From: Kushneria sinocarnis
GTDB taxonomy: Bacteria; Pseudomonadota; Gammaproteobacteria; Pseudomonadales; Halomonadaceae
NCBI RefSeq assembly: GCF_003633775.1
Contig: NZ_RBIN01000007.1
Location: 62,001 to 126,000, forward strand
DNA length: 64,000 nt
Direction: 5' to 3'
Under the pieces are notes generated by a model. The model ran no database searches. It worked only from the letters and a program-made list of their open reading frames with translations, and was not told where the DNA came from. The position numbers and the translations under genes are program-made. Positions 1-8,043 of the stretch are shown in pieces (position 1 is the stretch's first letter; each line of letters starts with the position of its first letter).

Positions 1-1522
1 GGATCGGAGCGCGGCTCAGCAGGGCGCGCGCGATCCCGAAGCGCTTGAGCTGCCCGCCCGATAGCGAGCTGCCGCCCTCGTCCGGATAGCTGTCGAGCCC
101 GTCGGGCTGATCATCCAGCCAGCCGGTCAGATCCAGCGCCTGCAGCAGCTCGTACAGCTCATCGTCGCCGGCGGCCGGATTGCCCAGCTTCAGGTTGTCA
201 CGGTAGCTGGCCACGAACAGATGAGTTTCCTGCGGTGCCACGGCCATCGAGGCGCGCAGGGTGGCTTCGTCGAGCTGCTCGAGGGGAACGCCGCCGAGCA
301 GGATGCTGCCGCTGGTGGGCGGCACGAAACGTACCAGCGTGTTGAGCAGGGTGGTCTTGCCGCCTCCCGAAGGCCCCAGCAGGGCGAAGTGTTCGCCGGG
401 CGCCAGGGTCAGGGAGAACTCGCTCAAAGCGCGGGTGCCATCCGCGAAGCGAACGTCGAGGTCCCGGATTTCGAGGCCGTTGTCGTCCGGTATGGCTCGG
501 CTCTCGGCGGGGAAAGCAATGCTCGGTACCCGCTCGGTAAGCTCATCGAGCCGCCCCGCGGCGCGTTGAATGCGGCCCAGGTTCTGCCAGGCCTGGGGCA
601 GCATGGCGATGGCCTCGAACGCGCCCATGACGCTCAGCCCCATCAGCGCAATCAGGGTCGGGGAGAGGTCGCGATTGACCGACCACCAGGCTGCCATGGC
701 CAGCACGCCGGTGATGGTCAGCCCCAGCAGCACCTGGGAGAGCAGCTGCGAACGCCCCCACAGTCCGGCCAGCGCCAGCTCCTGTTGATCACGCTCCCGC
801 TGGGCATCGAGCAGGGCTTCGGTTTCCGGCTGCCAGCGGCCATACAGCAGCAGCTCCGACAGCGCCGGCAGACGCTCGAGCAGACGTGCTCTCAGATCGG
901 TATCGAGGGCCTGCCAGTGATGCGAGAGGCGATGGCCGCGACGCCATGCCAGCCATGGCCCGAGCGTCCCGGAAATCGCCAGCGCCAGCGCGGCGAAAAT
1001 GCCGATGGCGGGCACGAATACGCCGATCACCACACCGCACAGCACGATGATGCCCATGGCGACTATCGAAGGGGTCACGACCCGCAGGTAGAGGTTGTCG
1101 AGTGCATCGACATCGGCGGTCAGGCGGGCCATCAGGTCGCTGCTGCCATAGCGCTGCAGCGCAGTGGGCGAGAGCGGTTCGATCGCCTGATAGAGATGCC
1201 GACGCAGCCGTGACAGCAGCCGCAGGGTACCTTCGTGGGAAGCGACACGCTCGCCATAGCGCCCCGCCGTGCGGGTAATGGCGAAGCCCCTGACGCCCGC
1301 CGAGGGCAGTAGGAAATTGAAGGTGGCAGCCGTGGCAGCACTGGTACCGGCCAGTGCCGCGGCGGACAGGAACCAGCCGGAAAGGGCGATCAGGCCGACG
1401 CTGGAGGCCAGGGCGATCAGGTTGAGCAGAATGCCCAGCGCCATCAGGCCGGCAAAGGGGCGCATCTGGCCGAGCCAGGGGCGCAGATTGACGCTGGCGG
1501 GATCAGCTGAAGGCGCGGACAT
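1..1522 (-). CDS. cydC: CydC, ABC exporter subunit (3' end outside window)
   Basis: One half of the CydDC heterodimeric ABC exporter of cysteine and glutathione, which is needed to assemble cytochrome bd oxidase in the periplasm. The frame stays open from the ATG at 1522 to the window edge, giving 507 codons. E. coli CydC has about 573 residues, so roughly 65 C-terminal residues are missing here. The N-terminal half holds the hydrophobic transmembrane helices. The ATPase domain follows, with Walker A LLGPSGGGKTT near residue 385 and the ABC signature SLSGGQ near residue 485. The window ends before Walker B. The start overlaps the 3' end of cydD by 20 bases, which indicates translational coupling. 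Truncation is due only to the window edge. Confidence 0.93.
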   Translation of the reverse strand, partial: MSAPSADPASVNLRPWLGQMRPFAGLMALGILLNLIALASSVGLIALSGWFLSAAALAGTSAATAATFNFLLPSAGVRGFAITRTAGRYGERVASHEGTLRLLSRLRRHLYQAIEPLSPTALQRYGSSDLMARLTADVDALDNLYLRVVTPSIVAMGIIVLCGVVIGVFVPAIGIFAALALAISGTLGPWLAWRRGHRLSHHWQALDTDLRARLLERLPALSELLLYGRWQPETEALLDAQRERDQQELALAGLWGRSQLLSQVLLGLTITGVLAMAAWWSVNRDLSPTLIALMGLSVMGAFEAIAMLPQAWQNLGRIQRAAGRLDELTERVPSIAFPAESRAIPDDNGLEIRDLDVRFADGTRALSEFSLTLAPGEHFALLGPSGGGKTTLLNTLVRFVPPTSGSILLGGVPLEQLDEATLRASMAVAPQETHLFVASYRDNLKLGNPAAGDDELYELLQALDLTGWLDDQPDGLDSYPDEGGSSLSGGQLKRFGIARALLSRAPI

Positions 1523-3293
1523 GGTTCGCCTCCCGTGTGGTATCGGTTGCCAGGGGGCCGCCTGATGTACGCAGGGCCTCGAGAGTGTCGAGCGCCACGG
1601 CACGGCCCTGGTCGAGCATCAGTACCCGGTCGGCCAGCTGCAGCAGGGCGAGCCGGTGGGTCAGCATGATGACGGTTCTGCCCCGGCAGAGCCGCTCCAG
1701 CGCTGCCAGTACCCGGGCTTCGCTGTCCCGGTCGAGGCTCGCGGTAGGCTCATCGAGCAGCAGCAGCGGGGCATCCCGCAGGAAGGCGCGCGCCAGCGCA
1801 ATGCGTCGTGCCTGCCCGCCGGAAACGGGCTGACCGCGGTCACCGAGAGTGGTGGCCAGCCCGTTCGGCAGCCGGGCCACCCAGTCGCCGAGATCGGCCT
1901 GATTCAGCGCCTCGTGCAGTGCCTCTTCGCTGGCCTCGATGTCTGCCAGTCGCAGGTTGTCGGCCAGTGTGCCGGAGAGAATGACCGGCCGCTGGCCGAC
2001 CCAGGCAATGGAGCGCTGCCATTGCTCGGGAGCAAGGCGGGCGATGTCGGTTTCTTCCCCGTCGTCGCCGCGTGCCAGCAGGGCGCCTTCTTCCAGCCGC
2101 ATGAAGCCCATCAGGATGTTGAGCAGGGTGGATTTGCCCGAGCCACTGGGGCCGATGACCGCCAGTCGTTCGCCGGCCTCGATGGTCATGTCGAGCGCCT
2201 TCAGCGCCGGCGAGCGCTGGCCGGCGTAGCGGCCGGTCACCTGGTGCAGGCGCAGGGCCAGCGCTTCCGGCACCTGCCATGGCTCGGCGCCCTGACGCTC
2301 CGCGACTGGACGCTCGAGCATCGGAATCAGGTCTTCCGCGGCGGCTTCGGCTTCGGCCTTGGCGTGATAGTGCACGCCGAGATCGCGCAGCGGCTGGTAG
2401 AACTCCGGTGCCAGAATCAGCAGAAAGAGGCCGGTGAACAGGTCGATGCCGTGACCCCAGGTACCGAAATGGAACTGGCCGAGATAGCTGAAGCCGATAT
2501 AGAGGGCCAGGATGGCAATCGATACCGAGGAGAAGAATTCCAGTGCCGTCGAGGAGAGAAAGGCCAGACGCAGTACCCGCATGGTGCGCTGGCGGAAATT
2601 CTCGGAAGCCTCGTACACGGTATCGGCGTGGCGGCGACTGATGCCGAACAGCTTGAGGGTGGGCAGGCCACGAAGGGTGTCCAGAAAGTGGCGGCTCATG
2701 CGGCTCATCTCGACGAACTGCGCCTCCTGGCGCCCGCGCGCGCCGAACCCCACCATGATCATGTTGAGCGGAATCAACGGCCCGGTGACCATCAGGATCA
2801 CGCCGGCTGCCCAGTTGAGCGGAAACACCACGGCCAGGATTACCAGCGGAATGGTGGCACAGAGCAGGGTCTGGGGACGAAAGTCGGCATGATAGCTCTG
2901 CAGGGCATCGACCTGATCCCAGATGCGGTTGCCCAGGGTGGCGCTGTGCTGACGCTGAGCCCAGAGCGGGCCGAGGTGGGCAAGTCGTTCAAGCAGCTCG
3001 CGGCGAATCGACTGACGCACGGCAATGCCGGCCCTGGCGCCGGCCCGGGTTTTGAGCCAGGCGAGCAGCCCGCGTCCGGCAAAGGCCAGCGGCAACAGGG
3101 CAAGGGGCAGTAGCACGGTGTTCAGGGGGGCCTGGTCGAGCACCATGCGCTGGGCAACGGTGGCAATCGCCCAGGCCTGTACCAGCAGCAGCAGGGTTGA
3201 CAGCGTACCTGCAAGCACGGTCAGTCGCTGCCATGGCCCGGCCCGACGACTGGTAGCACGCAGCCACTGGCGCACGGTGGGAAGCTGAGCCAT
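1503..3293 (-). CDS. cydD: CydD, ABC exporter subunit
   Basis: Partner of CydC in the inner-membrane thiol exporter required for cytochrome bd maturation. The 596-residue product matches the usual CydD length of about 588. It has an N-terminal membrane domain and a C-terminal ATPase with Walker A IGPSGSGKSTLL, signature PVSGGQARR and Walker B LLLLDEPTASLD. The ATG at 3293 is preferred over an upstream in-frame start at 3431: it has a GGAGG ribosome site six or seven bases upstream and begins the family-like sequence MAQLPTVRQW. The stop lies inside the start of cydC, so the two form one minus-strand operon. It is divergent from gltX. Confidence 0.94.
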   Translation of the reverse strand: MAQLPTVRQWLRATSRRAGPWQRLTVLAGTLSTLLLLVQAWAIATVAQRMVLDQAPLNTVLLPLALLPLAFAGRGLLAWLKTRAGARAGIAVRQSIRRELLERLAHLGPLWAQRQHSATLGNRIWDQVDALQSYHADFRPQTLLCATIPLVILAVVFPLNWAAGVILMVTGPLIPLNMIMVGFGARGRQEAQFVEMSRMSRHFLDTLRGLPTLKLFGISRRHADTVYEASENFRQRTMRVLRLAFLSSTALEFFSSVSIAILALYIGFSYLGQFHFGTWGHGIDLFTGLFLLILAPEFYQPLRDLGVHYHAKAEAEAAAEDLIPMLERPVAERQGAEPWQVPEALALRLHQVTGRYAGQRSPALKALDMTIEAGERLAVIGPSGSGKSTLLNILMGFMRLEEGALLARGDDGEETDIARLAPEQWQRSIAWVGQRPVILSGTLADNLRLADIEASEEALHEALNQADLGDWVARLPNGLATTLGDRGQPVSGGQARRIALARAFLRDAPLLLLDEPTASLDRDSEARVLAALERLCRGRTVIMLTHRLALLQLADRVLMLDQGRAVALDTLEALRTSGGPLATDTTREANHVRAFS

Positions 3294-3417
3294 GAAACCT
3301 CCGCGAGACCCTTGAAACCGATAGTGTAGGAACCCTGGCCTGTCAGGGCCCAGTGACGCGTTGTCGCAGCCGGCGAAGCGCCCGTATCGATGCTGCCAGA
3401 AAGGCACCCGATTCACG

Positions 3418-3423
3418 TATAAT
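3418..3423 (+). promoter_or_regulatory. Candidate -10 element for gltX
   Basis: A perfect TATAAT lies 38 bases before the gltX ATG in the divergent cydD-gltX gap. No good -35 hexamer is seen 16 to 18 bases upstream, so this may be a weak or activated promoter. The assignment is an inference from position. Confidence 0.4.
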
Positions 3424-3461
3424 CCTACCACCGTTTCACTCTCAAGGCTGACGAAGGCTCC

Positions 3462-4955
3462 ATGACTGTACGTACCCGTATCGCGCCGTCACCGACCGGC
3501 GACCCGCACGTCGGCACCGCTTATGTGGCCCTGTTCAATCTCTGCTTTGCCCGGCAGCACGGCGGTGAATTCATCCTGCGCATCGAGGATACCGACCGCG
3601 AACGATCGACCGGCGAATCCGAGCAGATGATTCTGGACTCCCTGCGCTGGCTGGGCATCGAGTGGTCCGAGGGGCCTGATATGGGTGGCCCGCATGGGCC
3701 CTATCGACAGAGTGAACGCGGCAGCATCTATGCCGAATACGCCCAGCGGCTGCTCGACAGCGGTCACGCCTTCCGCTGCTATCGCACCAGCGAAGAGCTG
3801 GATGCCATGCGGGATGAGCGCAAGGCCCAGGGGCTGTTCACCGCCCTCAAGCCGGCCGATCTGGCCCTGCCGGAAGAGGAGCGTGCCCGGCGCGAGCGCG
3901 AAGGGTGGCCCAGTGTCATTCGCATGCAGGTCCCTGATGAGGGCAGCTGCATGATTCACGACATGCTGCGCGGCGAGATCGAACTGGACTGGGCCCAGGT
4001 CGATGCCCAGATCCTGGTCAAGTCCGACGGTATGCCGACCTATCACATGGCCAATGTGGTCGATGACCACCTGATGGGGATCACCCATGTGCTGCGTGGC
4101 GAGGAGTGGATCAATTCGGCGCCCAAGCACCGGTTGCTCTACGAGTATTTCGGCTGGCCGATGCCGGAGCTCTGTCATCTGCCGCTGCTGCGCAATCCCG
4201 ACAAGTCCAAGCTCTCCAAGCGCAAGAACCCGACCTCGATCAACTACTATCGGCGCATGGGGTATCTGCCCGAGGCCGTGATCAACTATCTCGGTCGCAT
4301 GGGCTGGTCGATGCCGGATGAGCGGGAGAAGTTCACGCTCGACGAGATGATGGCGCATTTCGACATCAACCGCATCTCGCTGGGCGGGCCGGTGTTCGAT
4401 CTGGAGAAGCTGAGCTGGCTCAATGGTGTCTATATCCGAGAGGATCTGGATGATGCGGCACTGATGCAGCGCCTGCAGGAGTGGGCCTTCAACGAGGAGT
4501 ATGTGAGCCGGATTTTGCCGGAGGTCCGGCCGCGCATACAGACGCTGGCGGAAGTGATGCCGCTGGCCGGGCATTTCTTCAGTGGCCTGCCCGCCATCGA
4601 GGCTCGCAGTTTCGAGGGTATCCGGCTGGAGCAGGGCACCCTCGTGACCCTGCTGCAGTTTCTGGTCTGGCGGCTTGAAACCGTCTCCCGGTGGGACAAG
4701 GAGCAGCTGCTGGCAGTGGTAAAAGAGCTGGCCGGATATTTCGAACTCAAGATGAAGGCGTTCCTGGCGCCCGTGTTCGTGGCGATTACCGGCAGCCAGA
4801 CCTCGACCTCGGTGATGGATGCCATGGTCATTCTCGGCTCGGACATGACCCGGGCTCGTCTGAGACACGCCATCGAGCAGCTCGGCGGTGTTTCCGGCAA
4901 GCAGGCCAAAAGGCTCGAGAAGCAGTATCGCGAGATCGGTCAGGCCAGCTCTTGA
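3462..4955 (+). CDS. gltX: Glutamate-tRNA ligase
   Basis: Class I aminoacyl-tRNA synthetase that charges tRNA-Glu with glutamate in the cytoplasm. The 497-residue product has the bacterial GluRS length. The HIGH-type motif appears as HVGT at residues 16-19 within [13 protein letters not shown], and the KMSKS-type loop appears as KLSKR at residues 250-254. The C-terminal third is the helical anticodon-binding region. A GAAGG ribosome site precedes the ATG. The stop codon is embedded in the -35 element of the downstream tRNA-Ala promoter. It is divergent from cydDC. Confidence 0.97.
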   Translation: MTVRTRIAPSPTGDPHVGTAYVALFNLCFARQHGGEFILRIEDTDRERSTGESEQMILDSLRWLGIEWSEGPDMGGPHGPYRQSERGSIYAEYAQRLLDSGHAFRCYRTSEELDAMRDERKAQGLFTALKPADLALPEEERARREREGWPSVIRMQVPDEGSCMIHDMLRGEIELDWAQVDAQILVKSDGMPTYHMANVVDDHLMGITHVLRGEEWINSAPKHRLLYEYFGWPMPELCHLPLLRNPDKSKLSKRKNPTSINYYRRMGYLPEAVINYLGRMGWSMPDEREKFTLDEMMAHFDINRISLGGPVFDLEKLSWLNGVYIREDLDDAALMQRLQEWAFNEEYVSRILPEVRPRIQTLAEVMPLAGHFFSGLPAIEARSFEGIRLEQGTLVTLLQFLVWRLETVSRWDKEQLLAVVKELAGYFELKMKAFLAPVFVAITGSQTSTSVMDAMVILGSDMTRARLRHAIEQLGGVSGKQAKRLEKQYREIGQASS

Positions 4956-4980
4956 CCGTGGCGGGGCGCATGCGTATTAT
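4952..4980 (+). promoter_or_regulatory. Sigma-70 promoter for tRNA-Ala, overlapping the gltX stop and a hairpin
   Basis: TTGACC at 4952-4957 and TATTAT at 4975-4980 are separated by 17 bases. The TGA stop of gltX is part of the -35 hexamer. The bases just after the -10 are GCGCCCCG, a GC-rich discriminator of the kind seen at stringently controlled stable-RNA promoters. A 10-bp inverted repeat (4962-4971 with 4979-4988) spans the spacer, the -10 and the discriminator, and as RNA could also end gltX transcripts, though only two T residues follow it. Confidence 0.65.
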
Positions 4981-5036
4981 GCGCCCCGTTCCCGACGCGC
5001 TACGAGGCAGCGCCCTCGATAGCCGCACCGGAACGT

Positions 5037-5112
5037 GGGGCCTTAGCTCAGCTGGGAGAGCGCGACACTGGCAGTGTCGAGGTCAGCGGTTCGATCCCGC
5101 TAGGCTCCACCA
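5037..5112 (+). tRNA. tRNA-Ala (anticodon GGC)
   Basis: A 76-base cloverleaf including an encoded CCA. The acceptor stem GGGGCCT pairs with AGGCTCC with one G-T wobble. The anticodon arm CGACA-CTGGCAG-TGTCG carries GGC, which reads GCC and GCU alanine codons. The T arm AGCGG-TTCGATC-CCGCT is intact. It has its own promoter overlapping the end of gltX. Confidence 0.97.
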
Positions 5113-5587
5113 TTTTCCCTCCCCGTGGTTCGTCCTGGTACTTCCCTTTTCAGGGCAGCAGCAACCCGGTAAGCGTCGCTCTGACGCGTTGTCACAATGC
5201 CATCATCGCAGTGACTCGAAAGCGAAATCAGGGCTATTGCCCCTTGACATGGCCGCTTACTTGTCCACTGGTGCCATCCTCCTGTCGTGAAACATCAACC
5301 TGCCGGCGGTAAGCTGCGTTTTCTGCTGAATTTTTTATAAAACCCTTTAAATTCAGTGTCTTATAGTTGGCTAAAAATTACCCAATCTGTAGATAACCCC
5401 CATGTCATGGCGATTGAGGGCGACTCTGCAGTGGTTACCCACAACGTTATCCACAGAAAGTGTGGAAAACAGTCGTCCGCTTCATCAGTGATCGCCGGGG
5501 TGGAAGCCGGACGCCGGGGAGGCCGGCAGGAAGCGAAGCAATGAAGCCGCAGTCGTGGCGGGTGGGCGCGACCATCAGCGAGGTGCA
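5113..5587. other. Gene-free stretch with AT-rich tract and four DnaA-box-like 9-mers
   Basis: No convincing gene is seen between tRNA-Ala and the gltA terminator. An AT-rich segment lies at about 5329-5365. Four 9-mers resembling the DnaA box follow: TGTAGATAA (5388-5396), TTACCCACA (5435-5443), the perfect TTATCCACA (5447-5455) and TGTGGAAAA (5461-5469). The other three each differ from the consensus, or its complement, at one base. Such clusters occur in origins, in DnaA-titration sites and in DnaA-controlled promoters. Which of these applies, if any, cannot be told from sequence alone. Confidence 0.55.
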
Positions 5588-5589
5588 TG

Positions 5590-5621
5590 AAAACGCCCGC
5601 CAACCCGAAGGGTGGCGGGCG
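5590..5621 (-). terminator. Intrinsic terminator of gltA
   Basis: Read on the minus strand, a 9-bp GC-rich stem (5594-5602 with 5613-5621), extended inward by a CCC/GGG pairing, is followed by TTTT (5590-5593). It lies 35 bases past the gltA stop. Confidence 0.85.
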
Positions 5622-5655
5622 CAGCAGCCGGCAGGGCAGCTCGGTCGCCGGCGGG

Positions 5656-6945
5656 TCACTCGCCGGTGGGATAGTCCCGCTGCGTGTAGCCGGTGTAGAG
5701 CTGACGCGGACGGCCGATGCGTGCACCGCTGGAGATCATCTCGTTCCAGTGCGAGATCCAGCCGATGGTGCGTGCCACGGCAAAGATGACCGTGAACATG
5801 TTGGTGGGGATGCCGAGGGCCTTGAGAATGATGCCCGAATAGAAATCCACATTGGGGTAGAGCTTGCGCTCGACGAAGTAGTCATCCTCGAGGGCGATCT
5901 CCTCCAGCCGCTTGGCGATCTTGAGGCGGGGGTCATCGCCCATGCCGAGCTCGCTGAGCACCTCGTCGCAGGTTTCCTTCATGACCCTGGCGCGCGGATC
6001 GAAGTTGCGATAGACGCGGTGGCCGAAGCCCATCAGCCGGAAGGAGTCATTCTTGTCCTTGGCGCGATCGACATAGCGCTGGATGTTCTCTTCGGATTCG
6101 TCGCCGATCTCGGCCAGCATGTTGAGCACGGCCTCGTTGGCACCACCGTGGGCCGGACCCCAGAGTGCCGCAATACCGGCGCTGATACAGGCAAACGGAT
6201 TGGCACCGGTGGAGCCCGCCAGGCGTACCGTGGAAGTGGAGGCATTCTGCTCATGATCGGCATGGAGCATGAGTATGCGATCCATCGCCTTGGCCATGAC
6301 CGGATTGACCCGGAATTCCTCGCAGGGATTGCCGAACATCATGTAGAGGAAGTTTTCCGCGTAATCGAGATCGTTGCGCGGATACATGAAGGGCTGACCG
6401 ATGTTGTACTTGTAGCACATGGCCGCCAGCGTGGGCATCTTGGCAATCAGCCGGATGGCCGATACCTGACGATCATGCTGCTGGGTGATATCGAGGTTGT
6501 CGTGGTAGAAGGCCGACAGTGCGCCGGCTACGCCGCACATCACGGCCATGGGGTGCGCGTCGCGTCGAAAGCCCTTGAAGAAGTTGGCAATCTGCTCGTG
6601 CACCATGGTGTGGTTGCGAATCCGGCTGGAAAAGTCCTCGTACTGCTCGTCGCTCGGCAGTTCGCCGTTGAGCAGCAGATAGGCCATTTCGGTGAAGCTG
6701 GAGTGATGGGCCAGCTGACCGATGGGGTAGCCACGGTGCAGCAGAGTGCCGTTGGCGCCATCGATGAAGGTGATGCCGGATTCGCAGGAGGCGGTGGAGA
6801 CGAAGCCGGGGTCATAAGTGAAATAGCCGCTCTTGACCAGCTCGCGAACGTCGATAACCTCGGGGCCTGACGTGCCCGAGTAGATGGGCAGGTCAACTGG
6901 AGCGTCCAGTCCCTCGATGGTCAGCTGCGCCTTCCTGTCAGCCAT
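5656..6945 (-). CDS. gltA: Citrate synthase (type II, NADH-sensitive family)
   Basis: Condenses oxaloacetate and acetyl-CoA to citrate, the entry step of the TCA cycle. The 429-residue product matches the hexameric gammaproteobacterial enzyme. The active-site regions are present: HADHEQNAS with the first His, the second His in [13 protein letters not shown], and the catalytic Asp in [18 protein letters not shown] is also conserved. A GGAGG ribosome site precedes the ATG at 6945. The gene is divergent from sdhC with separate promoters in a 355-base gap, and ends at a strong terminator. Confidence 0.98.
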   Translation of the reverse strand: MADRKAQLTIEGLDAPVDLPIYSGTSGPEVIDVRELVKSGYFTYDPGFVSTASCESGITFIDGANGTLLHRGYPIGQLAHHSSFTEMAYLLLNGELPSDEQYEDFSSRIRNHTMVHEQIANFFKGFRRDAHPMAVMCGVAGALSAFYHDNLDITQQHDRQVSAIRLIAKMPTLAAMCYKYNIGQPFMYPRNDLDYAENFLYMMFGNPCEEFRVNPVMAKAMDRILMLHADHEQNASTSTVRLAGSTGANPFACISAGIAALWGPAHGGANEAVLNMLAEIGDESEENIQRYVDRAKDKNDSFRLMGFGHRVYRNFDPRARVMKETCDEVLSELGMGDDPRLKIAKRLEEIALEDDYFVERKLYPNVDFYSGIILKALGIPTNMFTVIFAVARTIGWISHWNEMISSGARIGRPRQLYTGYTQRDYPTGE

Positions 6946-7010
6946 TGTGGCCTCCTCAATGTTGGGTAAGCTACTGTCCCGCCTGATTTGTTCGTCACAA
7001 AAGTCAGCCC

Positions 7011-7038
7011 ACTATAGGTTTTGACGGGCGATTGTCAA
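7011..7038 (-). promoter_or_regulatory. Sigma-70 promoter for gltA
   Basis: On the minus strand, a consensus TTGACA (7038-7033) is 16 bases from TATAGT (7016-7011), about 66 bases before the gltA ATG. Position, orientation and near-consensus hexamers make this the best gltA promoter in the gap. Confidence 0.7.
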
Positions 7039-7152
7039 TTTGCCGGTAGTCCTGTGCAAAGCGGCCTGGCATCCTTCAAAGCATGGTCTGCCTGGCCGGT
7101 TGACACAACCGTTTTGACCTTTTTCCTGCCATCCAGGAGGCGGTGCGTCAAT

Positions 7153-7181
7153 TTGTCATATGGCATACCCGGGCATATAAT
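7153..7181 (+). promoter_or_regulatory. Sigma-70 promoter for the sdh-suc operon
   Basis: TTGTCA (7153-7158) and a perfect TATAAT (7176-7181) are 17 bases apart and face sdhC. Transcription from here would give a leader of about 110 bases. A small inverted repeat CGGTTG-ACA-CAACCG lies further upstream, between this promoter and the gltA promoter, and could be an operator. Confidence 0.72.
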
Positions 7182-7300
7182 AATTGACCGCACGACAGGC
7201 GCTTGCCCGGGCCTGCAGCGTGGTTTGGCCTGACCCGTCTGACCTACCTCCAATCAATCCCGGTCGGTCTGCCGAACCGGGTCGAGAGAGTGAAAGAATC

Positions 7301-7699
7301 GTGACTAGTAAACGCCCCAGCACAAGCGTCAAGCGTCCGACCAACCTTGACCTTTCCTCTATCCAGTTCCCTCTGCCCGCACTTGTATCCATCGCCCATC
7401 GCATCACCGGCATCGTCATGTTCGTCGGTCTGATTCTTGTGCTCTGGGCGTTCGATGCTTCCCTTTCCTCTCCCGAAGGCTTCGCCTCGGCACGTGAGGC
7501 CCTGACCGACAACGTGCTGACCCAGCTGATTGCCTGGGGACTGCTCTCGGCACTTTCCTATCATTTCGTCGCCGGTGTCCGGCACCTGATCATGGACATG
7601 GGCTATGGCGAAACGCTGCAGGGTGGCCAGCGCGGTGCCCAGCTGACCGTCATCATCACTGCGGTTCTCGTGGTCCTGAGTGGAGTATGGGTATGGTAA
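7301..7699 (+). CDS. sdhC: Succinate dehydrogenase cytochrome b556 subunit
   Basis: Membrane anchor of succinate dehydrogenase (complex II) that helps bind haem b and ubiquinone. From the GTG at 7301 the product has 132 residues, close to E. coli SdhC (129), and starts with a short polar tail. The quinone-site Ser and Arg are seen in SIAHRITGI, and the haem-ligand His in FVAGVRHLIMD. Three hydrophobic helices are visible. An upstream in-frame start at 7184 would add 39 unrelated residues and sits at the expected transcription start, so it is rejected. No ATG fits, so GTG is the likely start. It overlaps sdhD by 13 bases. Confidence 0.93.
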   Translation: MTSKRPSTSVKRPTNLDLSSIQFPLPALVSIAHRITGIVMFVGLILVLWAFDASLSSPEGFASAREALTDNVLTQLIAWGLLSALSYHFVAGVRHLIMDMGYGETLQGGQRGAQLTVIITAVLVVLSGVWVW

Positions 7700-8040
7700 C
7701 CAGCATCATGAATCTGGGTCGCAGCGGTGTCTCCGACTGGCTGATCCAGCGTGTCTCTGCTGTCATTCTGGCGCTTTATACGATCTTCATTGTTGCCTTT
7801 CTGCTGTTTCATTCCGATCTCGACTACAGTGCCTGGTCGGCCCTGTTCGCCCAGACCTGGATGAAGATATTCACCCTGCTGGCACTGCTCTCGGTAGCCG
7901 CTCACGCCTGGGTGGGGCTGTGGATCGTGGCGACGGACTACATCAAGCCGGCAAACATCCGGATCGCCACTCTGACCGTCGTGATCCTGGCGCTTTTCGT
8001 TTTCGTGGTCTGGGGCGTTCAAGTCCTCTGGGGAGCCTGA
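7687..8040 (+). CDS. sdhD: Succinate dehydrogenase hydrophobic membrane anchor subunit
   Basis: Second membrane anchor of complex II. It has 117 residues from the ATG at 7687, or 115 from the ATG at 7693; the GGAG five bases before 7687 favours the first. The motif AHAWVGLWIVATDYIKPA matches the conserved SdhD segment that includes the quinone-site Asp-Tyr. Three transmembrane helices are evident. The start lies inside the end of sdhC and the stop is three bases before sdhA, so translation is probably coupled. Confidence 0.94.
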   Translation: MGMVTSIMNLGRSGVSDWLIQRVSAVILALYTIFIVAFLLFHSDLDYSAWSALFAQTWMKIFTLLALLSVAAHAWVGLWIVATDYIKPANIRIATLTVVILALFVFVVWGVQVLWGA

Positions 8041-8043
8041 AGC

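Noticed and set aside
1656-3113. Long open frame antisense to cydD
   Set aside because: GC-rich codon bias of the real gene keeps the opposite strand open; the translation is Gln/Gly-rich with no recognisable domain, and cydD is certain.
3489-4868. 459-codon frame antisense to gltX
   Set aside because: It mirrors gltX, has no ribosome site or domain, and gltX has both catalytic motifs.
5356-5544. Possible 62-residue gene in the gap before gltA
   Set aside because: No ribosome site, no homology that I recognise, and it covers the DnaA-box cluster.
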